The translations under genes were made by a program, and so were the position numbers. Source: an uncultured Propionibacteriaceae bacterium (GTDB lineage: Bacteria; Actinomycetota; Actinomycetes; Propionibacteriales; Propionibacteriaceae). From it: DNA of 26,833 nt. Shown one piece after another: positions 17,271-23,950 of this stretch. The notes beneath the pieces are model-generated. The model was given only the letters and a program-made list of their open reading frames with translations, had not been told where the DNA came from and made no database searches. Each line of letters begins with the position of its first letter. The stretch's first letter is position 1. The stretch covers positions 1-26,833 of the forward strand of contig CAKZHP010000003.1 of NCBI GenBank assembly GCA_936924635.1, given 5' to 3'.

Positions 17271-17474
17271 TCACTTGGGCGCGACCTGGGTGCCGACCTT
17301 GGTGAACAGGGCCGACAGGTTGGTGCCGAACATCGTCACAGCGGTGATGATCGCGGCAGCGATCAGGGCCACGAGCAGGCCGTACTCAACAGCGGTCGCA
17401 CCCTTGGCGGCCTTGCCGAAACGATCGGACACGACGAAGACCAGCGTGGTGACGTAAGCGGAGAGAGCGTTCAT
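17271..17474 (-). CDS. Flp-family type IVb pilin, copy 1
   Basis: The 67-residue prepilin has a class-III leader (MNALSAYVTTLVFVVSDRFGKAAKG), cut by a TadV-type prepilin peptidase after Gly25. The mature chain starts ATAVEYGLLVALIAAAI, with the hallmark Glu+5 and Tyr+6 and a single hydrophobic helix. Such pilins polymerise into Tad/Flp pili for surface attachment. The leader is unusual in having a hydrophobic stretch (LVFVV) before the basic RFGKAAK. The ATG at 17474 has an AAAGGGA ribosome binding site. No tad assembly genes (TadA, B, C, V, Z) are in the window, so the machinery must be encoded elsewhere. The protein is identical to copy 2. Confidence 0.95.
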   Translation of the reverse strand: MNALSAYVTTLVFVVSDRFGKAAKGATAVEYGLLVALIAAAIITAVTMFGTNLSALFTKVGTQVAPK

Positions 17475-17512
17475 GAAAGTCCCTTTCGAATAACCACGAG
17501 CCCGATGCTCAT
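17471..17512 (-). CDS. Candidate 13-residue leader peptide of pilin copy 1
   Basis: ATG at 17512 opens a 13-codon frame (MSIGLVVIRKGLS). Its TGA overlaps the pilin ATG (ATGA), and the pilin Shine-Dalgarno lies inside it. It is preceded by GGGGGAACC, the same context as the start of the beta-helix gene (GGGGGGAACC-ATG). This suggests a genuine initiation site and translational coupling. It could also be chance. Confidence 0.4.
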   Translation of the reverse strand: MSIGLVVIRKGLS

Positions 17513-17516
17513 GGTT
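17492..17516 (-). promoter_or_regulatory. Leader hairpin of pilin copy 1
   Basis: In the minus-strand RNA, AACCATGAGC pairs with GCTCGTGGTT (10 bp, one U-G) around a 5-nt loop. This encloses the leader ORF start codon. A second small hairpin (GAAAG/CTTTC, 17475-17487) holds the pilin Shine-Dalgarno in its loop and stem. Confidence 0.6.
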
Positions 17517-17639
17517 CCCCCGGCGATTTCCCTCGAAAGCGCCTTGCAAGAACAACCATGCCGGTGACCAGAACACCTCACAACATGCGTGAGAACCGCC
17601 TCATCTGCGTCTCGGCGAGCCCCGCCACAAGACGCGAAA

Positions 17640-17669
17640 CGGCCGGCCGCCCCGTAGGGCGACCGGCCG
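17640..17669 (-). terminator. Terminator of pilin copy 2
   Basis: A 13-bp stem (17640-17652 with 17657-17669) around CGTA, with the same G-U position as in copy 1 but a changed, still paired apex. It would end the copy 2 transcript before copy 1, making each pilin its own unit. Confidence 0.8.
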
Positions 17670-17692
17670 GTCGAGAAGAGCTGAGGCTCAGA

Positions 17693-17896
17693 TCACTTGG
17701 GCGCGACCTGGGTGCCGACCTTGGTGAACAGGGCCGACAGGTTGGTGCCGAACATCGTCACAGCGGTGATGATCGCGGCAGCGATCAGGGCCACGAGCAG
17801 GCCGTACTCAACAGCGGTCGCACCCTTGGCGGCCTTGCCGAAACGATCGGACACGACGAAGACCAGCGTGGTGACGTAAGCGGAGAGAGCGTTCAT
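17693..17896 (-). CDS. Flp-family type IVb pilin, copy 2
   Basis: Identical in all 67 codons to copy 1, with the same prepilin cleavage site (KG before ATAVEY). It has its own copy of the leader ORF, leader hairpin, ribosome binding site and downstream terminator. It can therefore be expressed independently, which doubles pilin dosage. It is the pilin nearest the methyltransferase gene, whose stop lies 130 bp upstream on the same strand, so some read-through expression is possible. Absence of any substitution, even at silent sites, implies a recent duplication or gene conversion. Confidence 0.95.
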   Translation of the reverse strand: MNALSAYVTTLVFVVSDRFGKAAKGATAVEYGLLVALIAAAIITAVTMFGTNLSALFTKVGTQVAPK

Positions 17897-17934
17897 GAAA
17901 GTCCCTTTCGAATAACCACGAGCCCGATGCTCAT
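17893..17934 (-). CDS. Candidate 13-residue leader peptide of pilin copy 2
   Basis: The same 13-codon frame as in copy 1 (MSIGLVVIRKGLS), ending in ATGA overlap with the pilin start. Because the two cassettes are identical, its presence here is not independent evidence of function. Confidence 0.4.
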   Translation of the reverse strand: MSIGLVVIRKGLS

Positions 17935-17938
17935 GGTT
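17914..17938 (-). promoter_or_regulatory. Leader hairpin of pilin copy 2
   Basis: Identical to the hairpin of copy 1: a 10-bp stem with one U-G pair enclosing the leader start codon. Confidence 0.6.
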
Positions 17939-18026
17939 CCCCCGGCGATTTCCCTCGAAAGCGCCTTGCAAGAACAACCATGCCGGTGACCAGAACACCT
18001 CACAACATGTGTGAGAACGACCTCAT

Positions 18027-19202
18027 CTACACGCCTGGGGCCGGCTCCAGCAGTGCGACGCACTCCACGTGGTGCGTCATGGGGAACAGGTCTAAGGCGC
18101 GCACGTCGACCAGCTCCATGCCCAGGCCCGCGAACGTCGCGACGTCGCGGGCCAGGGCCGCGGGGTCGCACGCCACGTATGCCACGCGCCGCGGCCGGCG
18201 CTCCGCGACCGCTCGGACGACGTCGCGGCCGGCGCCCGTACGCGGCGGGTCCAGCACCACGAGGTCGACCGCGCCCGGCCACCGCGCGACGACGCGCTCC
18301 ACCCGCCCCGCCACGAACGAGCCGCCGGGCACGTTGCTCTGCGCCAGATCGACCGCCCGCCGGTCCAGCTCGACGCCGCGCACCCGGCACCCGGCCTCGG
18401 CGAGAGCGGCGGAGAACAGCCCGACGCCGCAGTAGAGGTCCCAGGCCCGCTCCCCCGCCTGGGGGTTCAGACCGTCCAGCACCGCCTCCACCAGCACGCC
18501 AGCGGCCGCCGGGTGCACCTGCCAGAAACCGTCGGCCGCGACCGCGTACGGGATGCCGTGCACGGTCTCGGTGAGCAGCCCCCGCCCGGCGACGAGCGCG
18601 CCGTCGACCAGCACCGCACCCTCCCGCTCGCCACGACCCGCCACCAGCACCTCCTCCGGGCGCGACGTCAGCAGGCTCTCCGGCACCGCCGGCAGGGCGG
18701 GGTCGGCGATCCGGCATCCGCCCTCGGGCAGGCCGATCACCTCGTGCGAGCGGTGGGCGCGAAGCCCCAGCCGGCCGTCGCCGGTGACCCGGTAGCGCAT
18801 GCGCGTGCGCCACCCGAGCCCGTCGTCATCGGGGACCCCTTCGACCTCGCCGCGCCAGGTGTGCCCGGCCAGGCGGCGCAGCTGCTCGGCCACCACGTCG
18901 GTCTTCAGCCGCCGCTGCAGGGCCAGCGTGGCGTGCTGGAAGTCGCAGCCGCCACAGCCACCGGGGCGAGCGACGGGGCATGGCGGCTCCGTACGCTCAG
19001 GGTGCGGGGTGATGATCGTCACGGCATCTCCCCGGGCGAAGCTCTTCTCGCGGCCGGTGACCCGCACCATCACGGTCTCCCCCGGCAGAGCGTGCCGCAC
19101 GAAGACCACCACCCCGTCGACCCGGGCGACGCAGTGCCCCCCGTGCGCCACGGGGCCGATCTCGACCGGGCCCAGCAGGTCCCCGGCCTCCCAGTCGACC
19201 AC
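18027..19202 (-). CDS. Class I SAM-dependent RNA 5-methyluridine methyltransferase (TrmA/RlmD family)
   Basis: This 391-residue enzyme should methylate a uridine at C5 in tRNA or rRNA. An N-terminal TRAM-like beta domain (GDLLGPVEIGPVAHGGHCVAR) is followed by an iron-sulfur cysteine set: CPVARPGGCGGCDFQH plus the downstream GGCRIADP. The SAM fold has AWDLYCGVGLFSAALA. The catalytic part shows VLDPPRTGAG and VAYVACDPAALARD, whose Cys is the nucleophile, with the base Glu in HHVECVALLE. The start is the GTG at 19202, which shares its G with the TAG stop of the upstream permease (TAGTG), so translation is coupled. Longer in-frame versions would lie inside the permease gene. The permease-methyltransferase pair matches M. 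tuberculosis Rv2690c-Rv2689c. RlmCD-like or TrmA-like specificity cannot be told apart here. Confidence 0.93.
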   Translation of the reverse strand: MVDWEAGDLLGPVEIGPVAHGGHCVARVDGVVVFVRHALPGETVMVRVTGREKSFARGDAVTIITPHPERTEPPCPVARPGGCGGCDFQHATLALQRRLKTDVVAEQLRRLAGHTWRGEVEGVPDDDGLGWRTRMRYRVTGDGRLGLRAHRSHEVIGLPEGGCRIADPALPAVPESLLTSRPEEVLVAGRGEREGAVLVDGALVAGRGLLTETVHGIPYAVAADGFWQVHPAAAGVLVEAVLDGLNPQAGERAWDLYCGVGLFSAALAEAGCRVRGVELDRRAVDLAQSNVPGGSFVAGRVERVVARWPGAVDLVVLDPPRTGAGRDVVRAVAERRPRRVAYVACDPAALARDVATFAGLGMELVDVRALDLFPMTHHVECVALLEPAPGV

Positions 19203-21238
19203 TAGGCGCTGCTCTCGACCTGCTCGGCCGGCAGGCCGGTGCCAGGCCGTCGCCACGCCAGCGGGTCCTCGCGGGCGAGCCGGTCGAGGGCCGCCTCCGA
19301 CGAGGCGAGCTGGTAGGGCACGGAGATCACCATGATGCCGGGGGTGAAGTGGAGCCGGGTGCGCACCATGAGGGCGGTCTGGTTGTGCAGAACCTGCTCC
19401 CACCAGTGCCCCACCACGTACTCGGGGACGAACACGCACACCACGTCGCGCGGGTTGGCGGTCCGGATGGACTTCACGTAGTCGACGAACGGGTTGACCA
19501 CCTCGCGGAACGGCGATGCCAGCACCTTCAGCGGCACCGGGTACCGCTGCTCCTCCCACTGCGACCGGAGCTCGTCGGCGCTGTCGGTGTCGACGGCCAC
19601 GACGACGGCCTCCAGCGTCGTGGGCCGCATCGCCCGGGCGAACGCGACGGCGCGGGCGGTCGGCTTGTTCACCGCGGAGACCAGGATCACGGCGCGCACG
19701 CGGCTGGGCAGGGCGTTGTCCGCGGACCCCTGGAGCGCGACCTCGGCGGCGACGCGCTCGTAGTGGTGCTTGATCGCGCGCATGAAGAAGAAGAGCAGCA
19801 CCATCGCGATGATCGCCAGGTACGCCCCGTGGGTGAACTTCGACAGCAGCACGATGACCAGCACCACGCCGGTCATGGTGAGGCCCACCGCGTTGATGAG
19901 GCGGCTCCGGCTCATCTGCCGACGCCGCGCTGGGTCGGTCTCGGTGGCGAGATGACGGCCCCAGTGGCGCATCATGCCCAGCTGGCTGACCGTGAAGGAG
20001 ACGAACACCCCCACCACGTACAGCTGGATCAGGGCCGTCACGGAGGCGTTGAAGGCGAGCACCAGGCCCGCGGCCACGAGCGCCAGCATCACGATGCCGT
20101 TCGAGTACGCCAGGCGGTCGCCGCGGGTGTACAGCGCACGGGGCAGGTAGCCGTCGCGCGCCAGGATCGACCCGAGCACCGGGAAGCCGTTGAACGCGGT
20201 GTTGGCGGCGAGCACCAGGATCACCAGCGTGAAGCCGACCACCCAGTAGAAGCCGATCGGGAAGTGGTCGAACACCACGGCCGCCAGCTGCCCGATCGCC
20301 GTCGGCACGTCCTCGGTCACCCGCTGCCCGTCATGCGTGAAGTACGCACCACTGTGCGGATCGACCAGCTTGGTGCCGGTCAGGTGGGCGAGCGTGAGGA
20401 TGCCCAGCAGCATGCTCACGGCCAGGGCGCCCAGGAGCGCGAGGGTCGTGGCGGCGTTCTTCGACTTCGGCTTCTGGAAGGCGGGCACGCCGTTGGAGAT
20501 GGCCTCGACACCGGTCAGCGCGGCGCACCCGGAGGAGAACGTGCGCGCCAGCAGGGCGACCATGGCGAACCCGGCGAACGTCGAGTACGCCGGGTCGGCG
20601 ACCACCTCGTAGTCGGCGGTGACCGACCGCAGCGGCGTGCCCAGCACCAGGATCCGGAACAGGCCCCACCCGATCATCGCGACCACGCCTGCCATGAAGC
20701 AGTAGGTGGGGATCGCGAACACCGACCCCGACTCGCGTACGCCTCTCAGGTTCATCGCCATCAGCACGACGATCATCACCGCGGCCGCGAGACCCTCGTG
20801 GCCGTTGAGGAACCCGAAGAACGAGATGGCCTTGGCGTTCTGGATGCCCGACGACACCGACACGGCGACGGTCAGGACGTAGTCGACGAGCAGCGCACTG
20901 GCCACCGCCAGGCCGGCGCTGGACCCCAGGTTCACCGTCGCGACCTCGTAGTCGCCGCCGCCGGACGGGTAGGCGTGGACCGTCTGCCGGTACGACGCGA
21001 CCACCACCAGCATCACGACCGCCACCAGAAGGCCGATCTGCCACGAGAACGAGAACGCGGCCATCCCGGCCAGAGACAGGGTGAGCAGGATCTCGTCGGG
21101 TGCGTACGCGACGCTGGACAGGGCATCGGAGGCGAAGATCGGCAGCGCCACCCGCTTCGGCAGCAGTGTCTCCCCCAGCTGATCCGTCTTGAGCTTGCGC
21201 CCGATCAGGACCCGTTTCGCCGCCTCACCCACATGCAC
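19202..21238 (-). CDS. APC-superfamily potassium permease, KimA-like
   Basis: The 678-residue protein has a 12-helix APC core and a soluble C-terminal domain of about 180 residues. The N-terminus (KRVLIGRKLKTDQLGETLLPKRVALPIFASDALSSVAYAPDEIL split by helices) and the blocks SYRQTVHAYPSGGGDYEVA and LLVDYVLTVAVSVSSGIQ closely resemble Bacillus KimA (YdaO), a high-affinity K+/H+ symporter inhibited by c-di-AMP. The C-terminal region (RAVILVSAVNKPTARAVAFARAM) has a USP-like fold, as in KimA. Divergent from two TrkA genes, which supports a role in K+ homeostasis. The GTG at 21238 lies seven bases from a TATTCT -10, so the mRNA is probably leaderless; a second GTG at 21232 is possible. Actinobacterial homologues are often annotated only as amino-acid permease. 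Confidence 0.9.
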   Translation of the reverse strand: MHVGEAAKRVLIGRKLKTDQLGETLLPKRVALPIFASDALSSVAYAPDEILLTLSLAGMAAFSFSWQIGLLVAVVMLVVVASYRQTVHAYPSGGGDYEVATVNLGSSAGLAVASALLVDYVLTVAVSVSSGIQNAKAISFFGFLNGHEGLAAAVMIVVLMAMNLRGVRESGSVFAIPTYCFMAGVVAMIGWGLFRILVLGTPLRSVTADYEVVADPAYSTFAGFAMVALLARTFSSGCAALTGVEAISNGVPAFQKPKSKNAATTLALLGALAVSMLLGILTLAHLTGTKLVDPHSGAYFTHDGQRVTEDVPTAIGQLAAVVFDHFPIGFYWVVGFTLVILVLAANTAFNGFPVLGSILARDGYLPRALYTRGDRLAYSNGIVMLALVAAGLVLAFNASVTALIQLYVVGVFVSFTVSQLGMMRHWGRHLATETDPARRRQMSRSRLINAVGLTMTGVVLVIVLLSKFTHGAYLAIIAMVLLFFFMRAIKHHYERVAAEVALQGSADNALPSRVRAVILVSAVNKPTARAVAFARAMRPTTLEAVVVAVDTDSADELRSQWEEQRYPVPLKVLASPFREVVNPFVDYVKSIRTANPRDVVCVFVPEYVVGHWWEQVLHNQTALMVRTRLHFTPGIMVISVPYQLASSEAALDRLAREDPLAWRRPGTGLPAEQVESSA

Positions 21239-21245
21239 GCCGACG

Positions 21246-21251
21246 AGAATA
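21246..21251 (-). promoter_or_regulatory. -10 box of the KimA-like gene (leaderless)
   Basis: TATTCT on the minus strand, seven bases, then GTG 21238. The lack of a leader excludes a ydaO-type c-di-AMP riboswitch. Confidence 0.6.
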
Positions 21252-21278
21252 CGACCGCTGACCGGGTTCGGTGCAGCA

Positions 21279-21294
21279 GACCACTACGGTGGTC
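21279..21294. promoter_or_regulatory. Palindrome in the KimA/TrkA divergent promoter region
   Basis: GACCAC-TACG-GTGGTC is a perfect 6-4-6 inverted repeat that includes TACGGT (21285-21290), a possible -10 for the trkA genes. It could be an operator controlling trkA, or coincidence. Confidence 0.35.
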
Positions 21295-21316
21295 AGCGGA
21301 CGAAGGGAGGGGCGAC

Positions 21317-21979
21317 GTGCACTACGTCATCATGGGCTGTGGCCGAGTGGGCTCGAGCCTGGCGCGGAGCCTCGAGCGCCGGCATCACTCGGTGGCGGTC
21401 GTCGACGTGAGCGCCGACGCCTTTCGGCGGCTCGGCCCGGACTTTCGTGGCTCGACCGTCAAGGGAGTCGGTTTTGACCGCGAGGTGCTGCTCGCCGGCG
21501 GGATCGAGCACGCCGACGGCTTCGCCGCCGTGTCCAGCGGTGACAACTCCAACATCCTGGCCGCCCGCGTGGTGCGCGAGAACTTCGGCGTCGACAACGT
21601 CGTGGCCCGTATCTACGACCAGGGCCGCGCCGAGGTGTACGAGCGACTGGGCATCCCCACCGTCGCGACCGTCCGCTGGACGTCGGACCAGGTGCTGCGC
21701 CGACTGCTCCCGGTCGGTGCCGAGAGCCTGTGGCGCGACCCGTCCGGGGCCGTACGCCTCATCGAGGTGCCTTGCCACGTCGGCTGGGTGGGCCGCCGGG
21801 TCCGCGACATCGAGGCGGCGGCGCGCACGCCGCTGCCCTCGCTCACCCGCTACGGCGGCGCGCTCGTCGTCACCGACGACACGGTGCTCCAGTCCGGCGA
21901 CGTCGTGTACGCCATGGTGGAGTCGGCGCGCGTTCCCGAGGTCGAGTCCCTGCTGGCCGTCGCGCCGGTCGAGCACTGA
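21317..21979 (+). CDS. trkA: TrkA-family K+ uptake regulatory protein (CeoB-like)
   Basis: This 220-residue cytoplasmic protein has an RCK (TrkA-N) Rossmann domain, starting HYVIMGCGRVGSSLARSLERR with the GxGxxG nucleotide loop and VVDVS at the end of the second strand. A TrkA-C domain follows from about residue 140 (CHVGWVGRRVRDIE to VLQSGDVVYAMV). Such proteins gate K+ channels or transporters in response to NAD(H), ATP or c-di-AMP. The GTG at 21317 is preceded by GGGAGGGG. It is followed after 10 bp by a second TrkA gene. This order matches ceoB-ceoC of M. tuberculosis and is divergent from the permease, as there (Rv2690c). Confidence 0.93.
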   Translation: MHYVIMGCGRVGSSLARSLERRHHSVAVVDVSADAFRRLGPDFRGSTVKGVGFDREVLLAGGIEHADGFAAVSSGDNSNILAARVVRENFGVDNVVARIYDQGRAEVYERLGIPTVATVRWTSDQVLRRLLPVGAESLWRDPSGAVRLIEVPCHVGWVGRRVRDIEAAARTPLPSLTRYGGALVVTDDTVLQSGDVVYAMVESARVPEVESLLAVAPVEH

Positions 21980-21989
21980 GAGGCAGGAC

Positions 21990-22700
21990 ATGCGTGTCAC
22001 CATCGCCGGAGCCGGCAACGTCGGCCGTTCCATCGCCCGCGAGCTGATCGCCAACGGCCACCAGGTGCTGCTGGTCGACCGGGACCCGAACGCCATCAAG
22101 ACGGCCTCGGTGCCCGACGCCGAGTGGCTGCTGGCCGACGCGTGCGAGCTCGACTCCCTCGCCGAGGCCCGCCTCGAGACCTGCGACGTCGCGATCGCCG
22201 CCACCGGCGACGACAAGGCGAACCTGGTGCACGCGCTGCTCGCGAAGACCGAGTTCGGCGTTCCCCGCACGGTCGGGCGGGTGAACCACCCCGGCAACGA
22301 GTGGCTGTTCGACGACATGTGGGGTGTCGACGTCGCCGTGTCGACCCCGCGGCTGATGTGTGCACTCGTCGAGGAAGCCGTCACCGTCGGTGACCTCGTG
22401 AGGCTGATGACGTTCCGCAAGGGCAGTACAAACCTCGCGGAGATGACGCTGCCGGACAGCTCCCCCGCCGTCGGGCGCCGCATCGGCGACATCACCTGGC
22501 CCGGGGGGGCCGTGCTGACAGCCGTCATCCGCGACGGCCGCGGTATGGCGCCCGAGGACGACGGGGCGCTGGAGGCCGGCGACGAGCTGCTGTTCCTCGT
22601 GGAGGCCGACGTCGAGACCGGCCTCTCCCGCTTCCTCTCTCCGCGACCCGGCGACCGCACCTCGCCGCAGACGATCCCCGACCCGCCCACCCTCTCCTGA
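21990..22700 (+). CDS. trkA: TrkA-family K+ uptake regulatory protein (CeoC-like)
   Basis: This 236-residue paralogue of the preceding gene begins MRVTIAGAGNVGRSIARELIANGHQVLLVDRDP, a canonical NAD-binding Rossmann start with Asp at the end of strand two. The body includes CDVAIAATGDDKANLVHALLAKTEFG and the NHPGNEWLFDDMWGVDVAVS region. A TrkA-C domain covers roughly residues 140-215 (MTLPDSSPAVGRRIGDI to ALEAGDELLFLVE). The tail (PGDRTSPQTIPDPPTLS) looks disordered. The ATG at 21990 has GAGAGGCAGG upstream and lies 10 bp after the first gene, so the two form an operon and probably a hetero-oligomeric ring regulating K+ uptake. Confidence 0.94.
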   Translation: MRVTIAGAGNVGRSIARELIANGHQVLLVDRDPNAIKTASVPDAEWLLADACELDSLAEARLETCDVAIAATGDDKANLVHALLAKTEFGVPRTVGRVNHPGNEWLFDDMWGVDVAVSTPRLMCALVEEAVTVGDLVRLMTFRKGSTNLAEMTLPDSSPAVGRRIGDITWPGGAVLTAVIRDGRGMAPEDDGALEAGDELLFLVEADVETGLSRFLSPRPGDRTSPQTIPDPPTLS

Positions 22701-22702
22701 GG

Positions 22703-22717
22703 GCGGGCGGCGCCCGC
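22703..22717. terminator. Short GC hairpin between trkA and OB-fold genes
   Basis: GCGGGC pairs with GCCCGC around GGC, immediately after the second trkA stop and facing the convergent OB-fold gene. It is short, so only a weak terminator candidate. Confidence 0.4.
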
Positions 22718-22724
22718 TCGCGAG

Positions 22725-23078
22725 CTAGGGCCGGATCTCGTACGCGGGGTTGAAGATCACACGCCGCCCGCCGGACACCGTCAGCGTGCCGCGGACGTCG
22801 AGGGTGCGACCGGCCTCGACACCGGGGATGAGCTGTCGCCCCATCCAGATCAGCACCACCGAGCCGGAGCCGTCGTTCAGCTCCGCCTCCAGCCGGTGGC
22901 CGCCCGGGGTGACGGTGATGGACCGCAAGACACCACGTGCGTGGACGCGCTCGCGCACGCGTGCCTCGGCGAGCGGACGTGCACCGATGGAGCGGGAGTC
23001 CTCCGCCAACAGCTCCGCCGCCAGGTCGGCGTCGGAGGAGGCCAGACGACGCAGGAAGCGCCGCACCACACCGGGCAC
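22725..23078 (-). CDS. OB-fold nucleic-acid-binding domain protein
   Basis: This 117-residue protein has a helical N-terminus (VVRRFLRRLASSDADLAAELLAE) and an OB-fold from about residue 40: RERVHARGVLRSITV, then LEAELNDGSGSVVLIWMGR, IPGVEAGRTLDVRGTLTV and RRVIFNPAYEI. The strand pattern DGSGSVVLIWMGR-IPG resembles the wedge OB domains of RecG-type proteins. The likely ligand is single-stranded nucleic acid, but no role is established. The GTG at 23078 starts two bases after the DUF3710 stop, so it is the last gene of the operon. In M. tuberculosis the equivalent is Rv2694c, which is followed by a DUF3159 membrane protein that is missing here. Confidence 0.88.
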   Translation of the reverse strand: MPGVVRRFLRRLASSDADLAAELLAEDSRSIGARPLAEARVRERVHARGVLRSITVTPGGHRLEAELNDGSGSVVLIWMGRQLIPGVEAGRTLDVRGTLTVSGGRRVIFNPAYEIRP

Positions 23079-23080
23079 GG

Positions 23081-23950
23081 CTAGCCCTGCGGGATCGTCA
23101 GCGGCACGATCTGCCCCGGGGCCATCGCCTCGTCCCCGCGGCGGACGATGAGGTTGGCGAACACCTCCTCGAACACCGCGGCGGCGCCCTCGCCCTCGGT
23201 GTCCAGCGCCGCCTCGCCCATGAGGCGCCCCATCAGGAGCCAGCGCGGCCCCTCGGCGAACCAGTCGCGGAACGGGGCGTACCCCTCGTTGCCCTCGGCA
23301 TCGGTGGCCGGGACGACACGCCGGAGCTCGATCCCGAACGGACCCTTGGCCATCTGGCTGGTGCCGCCGGCCGCGACGGTCTCGGCCTCGAAGTCGCCCC
23401 GGATCTCCTTGGCGAACCCGGGCGAGGCGGGGGCTGCCCGCAGCTCGAGCTGGAGCGCGGACTGCTCCAGCGCCACCACCAGCGCCATGCCCTCGTTGGT
23501 CTCGGCGTTGGCGACGATCTGCAGCTGCATCCCCTCCTCGGGGGTCACCACCAGCGCGCCGAGGTCGAGCCGCCCCACGTCGTCACCCTCCAGGTCGACC
23601 TCGTCGATGTCGAACGGGCCGTCCTCCCGCCAGTCGGCCGACGCCTCGAACTCGTCCCAGTCCTCCGCGTCGTCGTCCGAGTCGTCGCCGGGCTCCTCGT
23701 CGTCCAGCTCGTCGCCGTCCGCATCCTCTTCCGCGTCGTCCTCGTCGAGGTCATCGTCCTCGTCGAGGTCATCGTCCTCGTCGAGGGCCTCGTCGGCCTC
23801 GACCTCGTCAGCAGCGGACGTCGGCTCGGGGGCAGTCGCGCGGGCTCGGCGCGACGTCGTGGTCTCCTCCTCGGCCTCGAGGTCTGCGGGCTCGACCTCC
23901 TCGGGTGAGTCGGGAGTCACTGCCTTCTTCTTGCCACGGCCGAAAATCAC
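23081..23950 (-). CDS. DUF3710 family protein with acidic repeat region
   Basis: This 289-residue protein belongs to the actinobacterial DUF3710 family of unknown function (M. tuberculosis Rv2696c is the syntenic member). A basic N-terminus (MIFGRGKKK) is followed by about 90 residues of very acidic, low-complexity sequence (DEDDDLDEDDDLDEDD). The conserved domain follows from about residue 105: GPFDIDEVDLEGDDVGRLDLGALVV, EGMQLQIVA, LELRAAPASPGFAKEIRGD and RWLLMGRLMGEAA. The GTG at 23950 overlaps the TGA of dut (GTGA), and MIFGR is the usual family N-terminus. The acidic region is longer than the domain requires and is encoded by an 18-bp tandem repeat that may vary in length. Confidence 0.92.
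   Translation of the reverse strand: MIFGRGKKKAVTPDSPEEVEPADLEAEEETTTSRRARATAPEPTSAADEVEADEALDEDDDLDEDDDLDEDDAEEDADGDELDDEEPGDDSDDDAEDWDEFEASADWREDGPFDIDEVDLEGDDVGRLDLGALVVTPEEGMQLQIVANAETNEGMALVVALEQSALQLELRAAPASPGFAKEIRGDFEAETVAAGGTSQMAKGPFGIELRRVVPATDAEGNEGYAPFRDWFAEGPRWLLMGRLMGEAALDTEGEGAAAVFEEVFANLIVRRGDEAMAPGQIVPLTIPQG
23741..23786. repeat. 18-bp coding tandem repeat in the DUF3710 gene
   Basis: CTCGTCGAGGTCATCGTC occurs twice in perfect tandem (23741-23758, 23759-23776), followed by ten more identical bases. It encodes the acidic DEDDDL repeats and is a candidate variable-number repeat. Confidence 0.85.

Larger units (their letters stand above)
17237..17587. repeat. 351-bp tandem duplication, copy 1
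   Basis: Identical by eye to 17659-18009 (offset 422 bp). Each copy holds the terminator arm, the Flp pilin gene, the leader ORF and hairpin, and about 70 bp further upstream. Similarity continues imperfectly into the hairpin on the left side. Confidence 0.95.
17659..18009. repeat. 351-bp tandem duplication, copy 2
   Basis: Second copy of the pilin cassette, ending 17 bp before the stop codon of the RNA methyltransferase gene. No transposase, terminal inverted repeat or target duplication is visible. A tandem duplication by recombination or replication slippage fits best. Confidence 0.95.

Noticed and set aside
17475..17560. c-di-GMP (GEMM) riboswitch in the pilin leader
   Set aside because: The two hairpins lack the conserved GEMM junction and tetraloop-receptor sequences that I know. 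Only a simple leader hairpin is supported.
17540..17570. Sigma-54-like GG/GC elements upstream of the pilins (GGCATG ... TTGC)
   Set aside because: The GG-to-GC spacing is 13 rather than 10, and actinobacteria generally lack sigma-54.
17215..18010. Insertion sequence or CRISPR-like array as the origin of the repeats
   Set aside because: There are only two long copies, each with a pilin gene. No transposase, terminal inverted repeats, short regular spacers or cas genes are present.
21239..21316. ydaO-type c-di-AMP riboswitch before the KimA-like gene
   Set aside because: The gap is only 78 bp, is shared with the divergent trkA promoter and contains a -10 adjacent to the start codon.
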